Assembly (NCBI RefSeq): GCF_003129485.1
Contig: NZ_QFFG01000004.1
Location: forward strand, 124,001 to 188,000
Origin: Polaribacter aquimarinus
Lineage (GTDB): Bacteria; Bacteroidota; Bacteroidia; Flavobacteriales; Flavobacteriaceae
Direction of reading: 5' to 3'
Length of the DNA: 64,000 bases
The translations under genes were made by a program, and so were the position numbers. This document shows, piece after piece, positions 1 through 8,769 of this stretch; position 1 is the stretch's first letter; each line of letters opens with the position of its first letter. The notes under the pieces were generated by a model. It was not told the DNA's origin, did no database searches, and saw nothing but the letters and a program-made list of their open reading frames with translations.

Positions 1-2286
1 GATGCTTGGAAAAATGCTGAAATATGTACCAACTTTGTTATTTTAAGACCTGAAAATGGCGAACTTGTAAAAGATGAATATCAAACTGTTGTTAAAGTAA
101 TTTATGATGACAATGCCATTTATATTGCTGCTCAAATGAAAGATCCTGATCCTGATGGAATTCCAAAAGAGTTTGCGGTAAGAGATAATTTTAGTATTGC
201 TGATTTCTTTTTAGTCACCATAAACCCAAATGATGATGGTCAAAATCCATTCGAATTTGTAGTTCAATCTACAGGGAATCAAGCGGACTCAAAAGTTTCT
301 AATGGACGAGAGGATTTTGATTGGAGTGCAGTTTGGGATAGTGCTGTCTCTACAGATGAACAAGGTTGGAATGTAGAAATGGAAATTCCATACCGTGCAT
401 TGCGTTTTGCAAATGAACCTGTACAATCTTGGGGTTTTAATTTTCATAGAAGACTTGAAAAATTAAATCAACAACACACTTGGACTCATATAGACAATAC
501 TGTGGGAAGATGGACACAATACGACGGTTTAATTACCGATTTTAGAGATATTAAACCTCCTACTAGATTAAACCTATACCCTTATGCATCAGCAACTACT
601 AATACTTTTGAAGGAAATACGCAATTTGATTGGAGTGTAGGAATGGATATTAAATATGGTTTAACAGAAAATTTCACACTTGATGCAACTTTAATTCCAG
701 ATTTTAGTCAGGTAGGTTTTGATGATGTTGTCTTAAATTTAGGTCCTTTTGAACAGCAATTTAGAGAACAAAGACAATTTTTTACTGAAGGAACAGAGCT
801 TTTTAATATTGCAAGACTATTTTACTCAAGAAGAATTGGTGCTGCTCCGATTGATCAATTTAATGTTGAAGGAAATCTTACTGCTGATGAAGAAATTATT
901 AATTCACCCAGTAAAGTTACCATGTTAAATGCGATTAAGGTTTCGGGTAGAACAAAAAAAGGACTAGGAATTGGTTTTTTTAATGCTATAACAGAAAAAA
1001 CAGAAGCTACTATAAAAAATAATAAAACAGGCGAAACAAGAACAGAAGTTACTAGTCCATTTACCAACTTCAATATTCTAGTTTTAGATCAACAATTTAA
1101 TCAAAATTCAACATTGTCATTAATCAATACCAATGTTACAAGAGATGGACGATTTAGAGATGCAAATGTAACTGCTTTAGATTGGCACATAGAAACCAAA
1201 GACAGCAAATATAATGCAGATGGATCTGTAAGAATGAGCAATATTTCTGACGATATAAACAATCCGAATACAGGTTGGACTTTTGACAATAGTTTTGGTT
1301 ACAATTCGGGAAATTGGTTTTGGGAATTAGGTTATAATTTTGAAAACAAAGATTTTAACCCAAATGATTTGGGAATTCTTTTCGGAAACAACGAACAAAC
1401 CATTTATGGAAATATTGGATGGAGAACACTACAGCCCACAAAAAACTTTAATAGAATTTGGGTAAACTCTTATCATAATGCAAATTTTCAACATTTTTCT
1501 GGAGTTTACACTGGTTATCAAACTGGTTTTGGTGGTAGCGCACAGACTAGAAAACGTCTTTCCTTTGGTGCATTTGTAAACTATGGAACAGAAAATAAAG
1601 ATTTCTTTGAACCTAGACAAGGAACGACAAGTGGAATCTTTTTTATACAACCAGAACGAAAGAATATAAACGGTTGGTTTGAAACGAACTCGCAAAAAAA
1701 GTTTGAACTAAGCGGAAATGCTTATTACACTGGTTATTCTAAAAACCCAAAAGAAGGTTATGGATTTGGTTTAGGACTTCGCCAAAGATTTAACAATCAG
1801 TTTTCATTACGTTACAGACTAAATTTTAATAAAACAAATGACGATCAAGGTTATGTAGATGAAGTCGGCAATGATATCATTTTTGGTTTTAGAGATCGTA
1901 AAAATTATACAAATACCATTTCTGGTAGCTATAGTTTTAGTACAAACTCCTCATTATCATTAAGTTTTAGACATTATTGGGAAGCAGTAAACTATAATAG
2001 TTTTAACAACTTAAATACAGAAGGAGGTTTAGATCCAAATAACACGTATACTGGTGATAATGTAAACTTTAACAGTTGGAATTTAGATTTAAATTACATT
2101 TGGCAATTTGCTCCAGGTAGTCAATTAATTGCATTTTACAGAAATTCAATTTTTAATTCTGATACAAACTCTAATTTAAGTTTTAGTGAAAACTTAGAGA
2201 ATCTGTTCGATCAATCTCAAAGACATACTTTCTCGGTAAGATTTGTGTATTTTATAGATTATAATAAACTTAAAAATATTTTTTAA
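1..2286 (+). CDS. DUF5916 family protein with CBM9-like N-terminal domain (5' end outside window)
   Basis: The reading frame is open from base 1, so the gene begins upstream; the first in-frame ATG at 136 is internal. The visible N-terminal part (YDDNAIYIAAQMKDPDPDG, then an ESxE-like strand-rich stretch to about base 480) looks like the family 9 carbohydrate-binding-type sandwich that begins DUF5916 proteins. The rest, about 600 residues, is rich in aromatic and Asn/Gly residues with alternating strands (FRLNFNKTND, FSVRFVYFIDYN at the end). This fits the outer-membrane beta-barrel-like C-terminal region of that family. The last residues end in an aromatic-rich strand typical of outer-membrane proteins. 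The substrate is unknown; a role in carbohydrate or oligopeptide handling at the outer membrane is only inferred. A hairpin terminator follows directly. Confidence 0.8.
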   Translation, partial: DAWKNAEICTNFVILRPENGELVKDEYQTVVKVIYDDNAIYIAAQMKDPDPDGIPKEFAVRDNFSIADFFLVTINPNDDGQNPFEFVVQSTGNQADSKVSNGREDFDWSAVWDSAVSTDEQGWNVEMEIPYRALRFANEPVQSWGFNFHRRLEKLNQQHTWTHIDNTVGRWTQYDGLITDFRDIKPPTRLNLYPYASATTNTFEGNTQFDWSVGMDIKYGLTENFTLDATLIPDFSQVGFDDVVLNLGPFEQQFREQRQFFTEGTELFNIARLFYSRRIGAAPIDQFNVEGNLTADEEIINSPSKVTMLNAIKVSGRTKKGLGIGFFNAITEKTEATIKNNKTGETRTEVTSPFTNFNILVLDQQFNQNSTLSLINTNVTRDGRFRDANVTALDWHIETKDSKYNADGSVRMSNISDDINNPNTGWTFDNSFGYNSGNWFWELGYNFENKDFNPNDLGILFGNNEQTIYGNIGWRTLQPTKNFNRIWVNSYHNANFQHFSGVYTGYQTGFGGSAQTRKRLSFGAFVNYGTENKDFFEPRQGTTSGIFFIQPERKNINGWFETNSQKKFELSGNAYYTGYSKNPKEGYGFGLGLRQRFNNQFSLRYRLNFNKTNDDQGYVDEVGNDIIFGFRDRKNYTNTISGSYSFSTNSSLSLSFRHYWEAVNYNSFNNLNTEGGLDPNNTYTGDNVNFNSWNLDLNYIWQFAPGSQLIAFYRNSIFNSDTNSNLSFSENLENLFDQSQRHTFSVRFVYFIDYNKLKNIF

Positions 2287-2312
2287 ATATTATCTCCCCA
2301 ATTCTAGAAGAA

Positions 2313-2347
2313 AAACAGATATGCCCTTAAAGTGTATCTGTTTTTTT
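2313..2347 (+). terminator. Rho-independent terminator after DUF5916 gene
   Basis: A 9-bp perfect inverted repeat (AAACAGATA / TATCTGTTT) with a 13-nt loop is followed by a run of seven T. It lies 27 bases after the stop codon and separates this gene from the ABC ATPase. Confidence 0.75.
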
Positions 2348-2374
2348 ATATTTTAGTGGCAATATAATTTACTT

Positions 2375-3034
2375 ATGATTGTTACTAAAAACATCCATAA
2401 ATATTATGGAGATGTAGAAGTTTTAAAAGGTGTGGACTTACATATAAAAAAAGGTGAAATTGTAGCTATAGTTGGACCTTCTGGAGCAGGAAAAACAACA
2501 CTTCTTCAAATTTTAGGCACTTTAGACAAACCCTTAAAGGATCAAAATTTTGAGTTATCAATCAATGATATTTCTCTTAAAAATCTATCCGATAAAGAAT
2601 TATCTAACTTTAGAAACAACCATATTGGTTTTATTTTTCAATTTCATCAATTATTACCCGAATTTACAGCACTAGAAAATGTTTGCATTCCTGCTCTTAT
2701 AGGAAAAAAATCAAAAAAAGAAACCGAAACCAGAGCAAAGGAACTACTTAGTTTTTTAGGATTATCGAACAGGATAAATCACAAACCCAACGAACTTTCT
2801 GGTGGAGAACAACAACGAGTTGCGGTAGCTAGAGCTTTAATCAACAAACCCTCTGTTATTCTAGCCGATGAACCTAGTGGAAACCTAGACAGTGAATCTG
2901 CAAAAAATTTACATGATTTATTTTTTAAACTTCGTGATGAATTCGACCAAACATTTGTTTTAGTAACTCACAATCAAGAATTAGCTGATATGTCTGACAG
3001 AAAACTAATTATGAAAGATGGTAAAATTTTGTAG
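2375..3034 (+). CDS. ABC transporter ATP-binding protein (LolD-like)
   Basis: A complete 219-aa ATPase of the MacB/LolD subfamily. Walker A is GPSGAGKTT at residues 34-42, followed by a Q-loop region ([18 protein letters not shown], the typical LolD pattern), the signature [15 protein letters not shown] near 143-157, Walker [13 protein letters not shown] near 158-169 and the H-loop VTHNQ near 197. Such ATPases energise FtsX-like permeases that release lipoproteins from the inner membrane or export small molecules. No permease is adjacent, which is common for LolD in Bacteroidota, so the partner must be encoded elsewhere. The length is normal for the family. The assignment to lolD itself rests on subfamily similarity and not on context. 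Confidence 0.85.
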   Translation: MIVTKNIHKYYGDVEVLKGVDLHIKKGEIVAIVGPSGAGKTTLLQILGTLDKPLKDQNFELSINDISLKNLSDKELSNFRNNHIGFIFQFHQLLPEFTALENVCIPALIGKKSKKETETRAKELLSFLGLSNRINHKPNELSGGEQQRVAVARALINKPSVILADEPSGNLDSESAKNLHDLFFKLRDEFDQTFVLVTHNQELADMSDRKLIMKDGKIL

Positions 3035-3085
3035 TTTCTAGTTACTAATTTCTCAAAACAACTACGAATCAATAAATCGAGAATT

Positions 3086-3640
3086 ATGAAGGAAACCTTT
3101 GCTGAATTGGTACGTTATTTACAAAATCCTGTTTTAACAAAAGACGAAAACCTATCGTTTAGCTATCGTTTTCAAAAATTCAGCCACTTACTTTTAATTT
3201 GTGTAATTACTGGTTTACTAATATCTCCTGTCTTTGTTTTAATCGAAGAATTAGGATGGATTAATATGGAAGAACACGCTATGGAAGATCTAATGAAAAC
3301 GTATTCTAAACCCATTGTATTTTTTATTGCTGTAATTCTTGCTCCATTATTTGAAGAACTTATTTTTCGAGGTCCTTTAACACTTTTTAAAAGTACCAAT
3401 AGCTTTAAAATTTCTTTTTACTTATTTGCTATTATTTTTGGACTCATACATTTATCTAATTTTAAAATTACAACTAATGTGTTGCTTTTAACGCCTATTT
3501 TAGTATTACCCCAGACTTTATTAGGCGGTATATTTGGTTTCATTCGAGTTCGTTTCAGTTTAGGTTGGAGCATGGTTTTACATGCTTGTTATAATGCGAT
3601 ATTAATGCTATTTACTTTTGCAGCTGGTAATTCTATATAA
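3086..3640 (+). CDS. CPBP family intramembrane glutamic endopeptidase
   Basis: A 184-aa polytopic membrane protein with the three CPBP (Abi/Rce1-like) motifs: EExxxR at E90-E91-R95 (EELIFRG), FxxxH at F118-H122 (FGLIH), and HxxxN at H166-N170 (HACYN). These residues form the catalytic site in the membrane in the family. Hydrophobic segments lie near 33-53, 76-92, 108-124, 133-155 and 160-180. The stop is 3 bases before the next start, so it is probably co-transcribed with the TIGR02757 gene. The substrate is unknown; family members process prenylated peptides, bacteriocins or membrane proteins, and nothing here selects among these. Confidence 0.85.
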   Translation: MKETFAELVRYLQNPVLTKDENLSFSYRFQKFSHLLLICVITGLLISPVFVLIEELGWINMEEHAMEDLMKTYSKPIVFFIAVILAPLFEELIFRGPLTLFKSTNSFKISFYLFAIIFGLIHLSNFKITTNVLLLTPILVLPQTLLGGIFGFIRVRFSLGWSMVLHACYNAILMLFTFAAGNSI

Positions 3641-3643
3641 ATT

Positions 3644-4408
3644 ATGACAAAAAAAGAACTCAAAGCATTTTTAGACGAAAAAGTGGTTTTATACAATAAT
3701 CCTAAATTTATTGAGTCTGACCCTATTCAAATTCCACATTTATTTTCTAAAAAAGAAGACATAGAAATTGCTGGATTCTTAACAGCTACTATTTCTTGGG
3801 GAAAACGAAAAATGATTATCAAAAATGCCTCTAAAATGATGGATTTATTAGAGTTTTCGCCTTATGATTTTGTTATCAATCATCAAAAAAGTGATTTAAA
3901 AATGTTTGAAAATTTTGTACACAGAACCTTTAACACGATTGATTTACAACAATTTATTACTTCTCTACAACATATTTATAAAAAACATCAAGGTTTAGAA
4001 AATGTTTTAAAAATTAAAAACAATGAAGAAAATTATAAAAATGCAATTCATCATTTAAAACAAGTATTCTTTGAAGTTCCTCATCAACAAAGAACACAAA
4101 AACATATTTCTGACCCTATAAAAAACTCTGCAGCTAAAAGAATTAACATGTTTTTAAGATGGATGGTTAGAAGTGACAAAGCTGGAGTAGATTTTGGAAT
4201 TTGGAAAAACCATAATCCAGCACATTTATCTTGTCCTTTAGATGTGCATTCAGGCAATGTAGCCAGGAAATTAAAACTCTTACAAAGAAAACAAAACGAT
4301 TGGAAAGCTTTAAGTGAATTGGATATTAATCTTAGAAAATTAGACCTAATAGACCCTGTAAAATACGATTTTGCACTATTTGGATTAGGTGTTTTTGAAA
4401 AGTTTTAA
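3644..4408 (+). CDS. TIGR02757 family protein (DUF2400)
   Basis: A 254-aa soluble protein recognised as TIGR02757 by the early segment AGFLTATISWGKRKMII, the central RWMVRSDKAGVDFGIWK and the later CPLDVHSGNVARKL. The conserved Arg, Asp and His residues in the last two segments suggest a nucleic-acid or phosphate-binding function, and the fold resembles helix-hairpin-helix DNA glycosylases. The family has no established biochemical activity. It starts 3 bases after the CPBP protease gene, indicating an operon; the pairing does not reveal a function. Confidence 0.8.
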   Translation: MTKKELKAFLDEKVVLYNNPKFIESDPIQIPHLFSKKEDIEIAGFLTATISWGKRKMIIKNASKMMDLLEFSPYDFVINHQKSDLKMFENFVHRTFNTIDLQQFITSLQHIYKKHQGLENVLKIKNNEENYKNAIHHLKQVFFEVPHQQRTQKHISDPIKNSAAKRINMFLRWMVRSDKAGVDFGIWKNHNPAHLSCPLDVHSGNVARKLKLLQRKQNDWKALSELDINLRKLDLIDPVKYDFALFGLGVFEKF

Positions 4409-4485
4409 TTAGAAATGAACAACACTTTATTAATCCTTTTTTTTGTAATAAATTAGATTTCTTAAAAATTGACACAAAACCTTAA

Positions 4486-6435
4486 ATGCAATTTAAAAAT
4501 CCTGAAATTCTATACTCTTTTGCACTACTGATTATCCCCCTTCTAGTGCACCTTTTTCAATTGCAAAAATTTGTAAAAGTACCATTTACAAATGTTGCTT
4601 TTTTACAAAAAATAGAACAACAAACTAGAAAAAGTTCTCGCATAAAAAAATGGATTATTTTAGCAAATAGAATGTTATTATTTTCAGCGATATTTTTTGC
4701 ATTTTCACAACCATATTTTAGCAAAAAAAAAGAAACAAAAAAGCAACATACTTTTATCTATTTAGATAATTCTTTAAGTACAAATTCTGAAGGTGAAAAG
4801 GGAAATTTATTGCATAATGCTACTCAAGAAATTATAGATTATGCTTCAGAAAAAGATATTTATTCTTTACAAACTAATGACAATTTTTATAGCAATATAT
4901 CTAAAATTGAATTAAAAAAAGTGCTTCAAAATTTAAAAGTATCATCAAAAAAACTAAATTTTAATAGTATTTTCTTTAGAATTGAGAGTCAAAACAAAAA
5001 TAAAATAAAAACTTTAAATAAAAACATACTAATATCTGATTTTCAATATAATTACAAATCAAAGTTTACAAATGTAACACCTGCTTTTTCTGCTATAAAA
5101 CTAACACATTCTCAAAAAAACAACATTTCTATTGATAGTGTTTTTATAACAAATGAAAATTTAACTAATTTTATTGTTAATGTGGTTGTAAAAAATCAAG
5201 GTCAACCTCAAAACAATATCCCTTTAGCAATTTTTAATGACTCAAAACTCATCAGCAAACAGTCCTTCTCTATCAAAAAAGATGCTGATAAAATTATTCA
5301 ATTCTCAATCCAAAATCAATCCAATTTTATTGGGAAACTAACTATAACTTTTAGCGACACTTTTAGTTTTGACAACACTTTACATTTTAGTTTAAATACC
5401 GCTAAAAAAATTAATGTTTTATCTATTGGAAATGATGCTGACTTCTTATCAAAAATTTACAGCAAAAATGAATTTAATTTTACAAAATCTTCTGCTCAAA
5501 ATGTAAATTATAATTCAATTTTAAAACAACAAACAATCATTTTAAATGAGCTAGAATATATTCCTGAAACTTTATCAAAAAGTATTATCGAATTTTCTAT
5601 TAAAGGAGGAAGTTTGGTTATTATTCCAAATGAGAATTTGAACTTAAATTCCTATAATTCCTTATTAAAGAAATTAAATGCGGGTAAAATCTCATCAAAA
5701 ATTACTGACTCTTTAAAAATTACTAATATTAATTACAATCATCCATTTTTCAAAAACGTCTTTTCTAAAAAAGTTACTAATTTTCAATATCCAACAATTC
5801 GAAACTACTACCCTATTTCTTCTAAAAAGAGTAGTAAAATTGTCTCATTTGAAAATAAAATTCCATTTATTAGCAAAATAAACAATAATAATTACAACGT
5901 TTTTTACATTTCGAGTCCAATCAACAAAAAGAATAGTAACTTCCTTAAATCCCCTTTAATCGTTCCCGTTTTTTACAATTTTGGAAAATTAAGCTACAAG
6001 CAGACTCAATTATTCTATAGAATTGACAAAGAAAACAGAATAGATATTGAAGAAAACCTTACCAAAGATGAAATTTTATCAATTTCAAATTCAGAAATTT
6101 CCTTTATTCCCATTCAACAAATATTTCAAAATAAAGTTACTATAACTACAAAAGAACAACCTACAAATGCAGGATTCTATTCCATTTTACGAAAAAAAGA
6201 TACCATACAAAAGCTCGCATTTAATTATCCTAAAGAAGAAAGTTTATTGAGTTTTTTAGATTTAAATGAAATTAAAAAAACAAACTCTAACATTAGTATA
6301 TATTCTTCAATCAAAGATATTTTCACCGAAATTAACAATAAAAATGAAGTTCATTGGCTTTGGAAGTGGTTTTTAGCTTTGGCAATTGTATCTTTGCTTT
6401 TAGAAATTTTGATTTTAAAATTCTATAAACTATGA
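4486..6435 (+). CDS. BatA domain-containing membrane protein
   Basis: A 649-aa protein. It begins with the characteristic BatA/TIGR02226 N-terminal hairpin: the first helix (PEILYSFALLIIPLLVHLF), an amphipathic stretch (VPFTNVAFLQKIEQQTRKSS), then a second transmembrane helix (ANRMLLFSAIFFAFSQPYF). A long Asn/Lys/Ser-rich periplasmic region follows, and one last transmembrane helix sits near 625-645 (FLALAIVSLLLEILILKF). In the family the middle part carries a degenerate von Willebrand A-like fold and may act in aerotolerance or envelope processes. No MIDAS-type DxSxS is evident; the closest is LDNSLST near residue 93, which is partly conserved. The stop overlaps the next start by 4 bases (ATGA), so the two proteins are translationally coupled. 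Confidence 0.8.
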   Translation: MQFKNPEILYSFALLIIPLLVHLFQLQKFVKVPFTNVAFLQKIEQQTRKSSRIKKWIILANRMLLFSAIFFAFSQPYFSKKKETKKQHTFIYLDNSLSTNSEGEKGNLLHNATQEIIDYASEKDIYSLQTNDNFYSNISKIELKKVLQNLKVSSKKLNFNSIFFRIESQNKNKIKTLNKNILISDFQYNYKSKFTNVTPAFSAIKLTHSQKNNISIDSVFITNENLTNFIVNVVVKNQGQPQNNIPLAIFNDSKLISKQSFSIKKDADKIIQFSIQNQSNFIGKLTITFSDTFSFDNTLHFSLNTAKKINVLSIGNDADFLSKIYSKNEFNFTKSSAQNVNYNSILKQQTIILNELEYIPETLSKSIIEFSIKGGSLVIIPNENLNLNSYNSLLKKLNAGKISSKITDSLKITNINYNHPFFKNVFSKKVTNFQYPTIRNYYPISSKKSSKIVSFENKIPFISKINNNNYNVFYISSPINKKNSNFLKSPLIVPVFYNFGKLSYKQTQLFYRIDKENRIDIEENLTKDEILSISNSEISFIPIQQIFQNKVTITTKEQPTNAGFYSILRKKDTIQKLAFNYPKEESLLSFLDLNEIKKTNSNISIYSSIKDIFTEINNKNEVHWLWKWFLALAIVSLLLEILILKFYKL

Positions 6436-7688
6436 CCACGCTTATAAAATCGGCAACGATTATAGACTCTTCAAGCCCATATCATAATCAACAAAAAGAC
6501 ATTTTAATTACCAATGGAATTATCCAAAAAATAGAAAATTCTATTCCTAAAAAGGAGGATTATCAAATTGTTGAATTTGAAAACCTTCACATCTCTCTAG
6601 GTTGGTTTGATACTAGTGTTTCTCTTGGAGAACCAGGTTTTGAAGAACGAGAAACCATACAAAAAGGATTGCAGGTAGCTGCTAAAAGTGGTTTTACAGC
6701 GGTAGCTGTTAACGCAAATACAAACCCTGTTATTGACAATAAATCTGCTGTTGAGTTTTTAAAAAATAAAGCCACTGGATCTGCTACTAACCTCTACCCT
6801 ATTGCAGCATTGACACAAGAAAGTAAAGGCGTTGAAATGGCAGAATTATATGATATGCAACAATCTGGGGCTATCGCTTTTGGAGACTATAAAAAACCAA
6901 TTGCAAACGACAATTTGATGAAAATCGCTCTTTTATATACTCAGAATTTTGATGGACTAGTATTGAGTTTTCCAAAAAATAATTCAATCGCAGGAGAAGG
7001 TATCGCCAACGAAGGCTTAAATAGTACTAAATTAGGTTTAAAAGGAAGTCCTGATTTAGCCGAACATTTACAAATTGCTAGAGACTTATTTTTACTAGAA
7101 TACACAGGTGGTAAAGTTCATATTCCTACAATTTCTTCCGCAAAATCTGTAGATTTAATAAAAGAAGCTAAGAAAAAAGGGCTACAAGTAACCTGTAGTG
7201 TTTCTGCGCATCATATAACACTTTCTGATGATGAATTAGAAACTTTTGACAGCAACTTTAAAACCAATCCTCCATTAAGAAATAAAACAGATATTAAAGC
7301 TTTACAAAAAGGAATAAAAACTGGCGTAATTGACATTATAACCTCTGACCATAACCCAATAGACATCGAAAATAAAAAAGTAGAATTTAGTGAAGCTAAA
7401 AGTGGAACTATTGGTTTAGAAAGTGTTTTTGGAGCTATAAACTCAGTTTTAAATCTTGAAGATTTTATTGAAAACATCACTACAAAACCTAGAGCAATTT
7501 TTGGCTTAAAAAACAATATAATAAAAGAAGGAAATAAAGCTGAAATCACCTTTTTTAACCCAGATTTTAAATATACTTTTACCAAAGAAGACATTTTATC
7601 TACCTCAAAAAACAGTGCTTTTATCAATAAAAAATTAAAAGGTAAAGCATTCGGAATATTTGCAAATAATCAACTAATTATAAAGTAA
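6432..7688 (+). CDS. Dihydroorotase-like protein, probably catalytically inactive
   Basis: A 418-aa amidohydrolase-superfamily protein whose layout follows class I dihydroorotase (an enzyme of pyrimidine synthesis). The N-terminal metal motif HxHxREPG reads S62-V-S64-L-G-EPG here, so both histidines are Ser and the substrate-binding Arg is Gly. The next ligand motif HxxHxS reads HIPTIS at 230-235, with Thr in place of the second His. Later positions are kept: HH at 260-261 and D306-H307 in SDHNP. This is what is seen; the loss of at least three metal ligands argues for a pseudo-enzyme. In Pseudomonas an inactive PyrC' homologue supports aspartate transcarbamoylase assembly, and a similar scaffold role is inferred here. 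It overlaps the upstream BatA-like gene by 4 bases. Confidence 0.85.
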   Translation: MTTLIKSATIIDSSSPYHNQQKDILITNGIIQKIENSIPKKEDYQIVEFENLHISLGWFDTSVSLGEPGFEERETIQKGLQVAAKSGFTAVAVNANTNPVIDNKSAVEFLKNKATGSATNLYPIAALTQESKGVEMAELYDMQQSGAIAFGDYKKPIANDNLMKIALLYTQNFDGLVLSFPKNNSIAGEGIANEGLNSTKLGLKGSPDLAEHLQIARDLFLLEYTGGKVHIPTISSAKSVDLIKEAKKKGLQVTCSVSAHHITLSDDELETFDSNFKTNPPLRNKTDIKALQKGIKTGVIDIITSDHNPIDIENKKVEFSEAKSGTIGLESVFGAINSVLNLEDFIENITTKPRAIFGLKNNIIKEGNKAEITFFNPDFKYTFTKEDILSTSKNSAFINKKLKGKAFGIFANNQLIIK

Positions 7689-7694
7689 TACATT

Positions 7695-8021
7695 ATGGAA
7701 AATCAAACAGTTAAAGAAGGTAAAACCGCTGCAATTATTAGTTATATTACTATTTTTGGAACAATTATCGCTTTTGTAATGAATAATAGTAAAAAAAATT
7801 CTTTTACTAGTTTTCATATCAGACAAATGTTGGGGATTTTTCTTTTATCAATGTTAAACAAATATTTAATCTTCGATTTTTTAGGCAAAACAATTGGTGG
7901 AATTGTCTTTTTGGGAATTATTGTTCTATGGTTTATAGGGTTTATTGGAGCTGTTCAAGGTCAAGAGAAAAAAATTCCATTATTAGGAGATCAATTTCAA
8001 AATTGGTTTAACGGTATTTAA
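7695..8021 (+). CDS. Small DUF4870-like membrane protein
   Basis: A 108-aa protein with an N-terminal helix (TAAIISYITIFGTIIAFVMN), a polar segment ending in SFHIRQMLGIFLLSML, and a hydrophobic segment near 63-88 (TIGGIVFLGIIVLWFIGFIG). The FHIRQ followed by hydrophobic helices resembles the DUF4870/YtxG-like arrangement, in which the conserved F-H-x-x-Q lies at the membrane surface. It starts 6 bases after the dihydroorotase-like gene and is followed 20 bases later by the esterase, so all belong to one transcript. The function is unknown. Confidence 0.7.
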   Translation: MENQTVKEGKTAAIISYITIFGTIIAFVMNNSKKNSFTSFHIRQMLGIFLLSMLNKYLIFDFLGKTIGGIVFLGIIVLWFIGFIGAVQGQEKKIPLLGDQFQNWFNGI

Positions 8022-8041
8022 TTTATTCCTTATTAATTTTT

Positions 8042-8683
8042 ATGAGCGATTTACAGTATTTAGTAAGAGAACCTAAAAAACAAATAGAAAATCCACCTTT
8101 ATTAATTTTATTACACGGTTACGGAAGTAACGAACAAGATTTGTTTTCTTTTGCTAATGAATTGCCAGATGATTTTCTTATTATAAGCGCTCAAGCACCA
8201 CACGCTATGGGATTCGGAAGTTATGCTTGGTATGCTATTAATTTTGATGATGTAAATGGAAAATTTTCAGACTTAAAACAAGCCAAAGAATCCATAGATA
8301 AAATTGCTCTTTTTGTTGATGAAATAAAAGTCAAATACAAAACAAATCCTGATAAAACATTTTTATTAGGTTTTAGTCAAGGAGCAATTTTAAGCTATTC
8401 TTTAAGTTTTTTCTATCCAAACAAAGTAAATTTTGTAATTGCTTTAAGCGGGTACATCAACAAAGAATTATTACCAGAAAAAATTTCCAAAGAAATTACA
8501 ACAGATTATTATGCTTCACACGGAACAGTTGATCAAGTTTTACCAGTAGATTGGGCAAGAAATTCAAAACCTTTTTTAGAAAAACTCAACTTAAAATGCG
8601 CTTATTCCGAATACCCAGTTGGTCACGGAGTTGCACCACAAAATTTCTACAGTTTTAAAACTTGGATTGAAGAGCGATTATAA
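8042..8683 (+). CDS. Alpha/beta hydrolase, phospholipase/carboxylesterase family
   Basis: A 213-aa serine hydrolase. The oxyanion region is LLHGYGSNEQDL (residues about 22-33), the nucleophile elbow is GFSQGA near 111-116, the acid is in SHGTVDQVLPV near 160-170, and the catalytic His is in GHGVAP near 200. It matches the YtpA/Est-type Abhydrolase_2 family, which acts on short acyl esters or lysophospholipids. There is no signal peptide, so it is cytoplasmic. It is the last gene before a strong terminator. Confidence 0.82.
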   Translation: MSDLQYLVREPKKQIENPPLLILLHGYGSNEQDLFSFANELPDDFLIISAQAPHAMGFGSYAWYAINFDDVNGKFSDLKQAKESIDKIALFVDEIKVKYKTNPDKTFLLGFSQGAILSYSLSFFYPNKVNFVIALSGYINKELLPEKISKEITTDYYASHGTVDQVLPVDWARNSKPFLEKLNLKCAYSEYPVGHGVAPQNFYSFKTWIEERL

Positions 8684-8712
8684 ATATTAAACACAAAATC
8701 AAGTATATTAGC

Positions 8713-8748
8713 AACCTCATAAATTTAATTTTATGAGGTTTCTTTTTT
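8713..8748 (+). terminator. Rho-independent terminator after esterase gene
   Basis: An 11-bp perfect stem (AACCTCATAAA / TTTATGAGGTT) with a 6-nt loop is followed by TCTTTTTT. It ends the run of genes that starts near 2375. Confidence 0.8.
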
Positions 8749-8769
8749 AGACCGTTTTAAATACTAATA

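Noticed and set aside
7211..7627. Open 138-codon frame on the minus strand within the dihydroorotase-like gene
   Set aside because: It is antisense to an intact coding gene, and its composition is what one expects of a shadow frame in AT-rich DNA; there is no family match.
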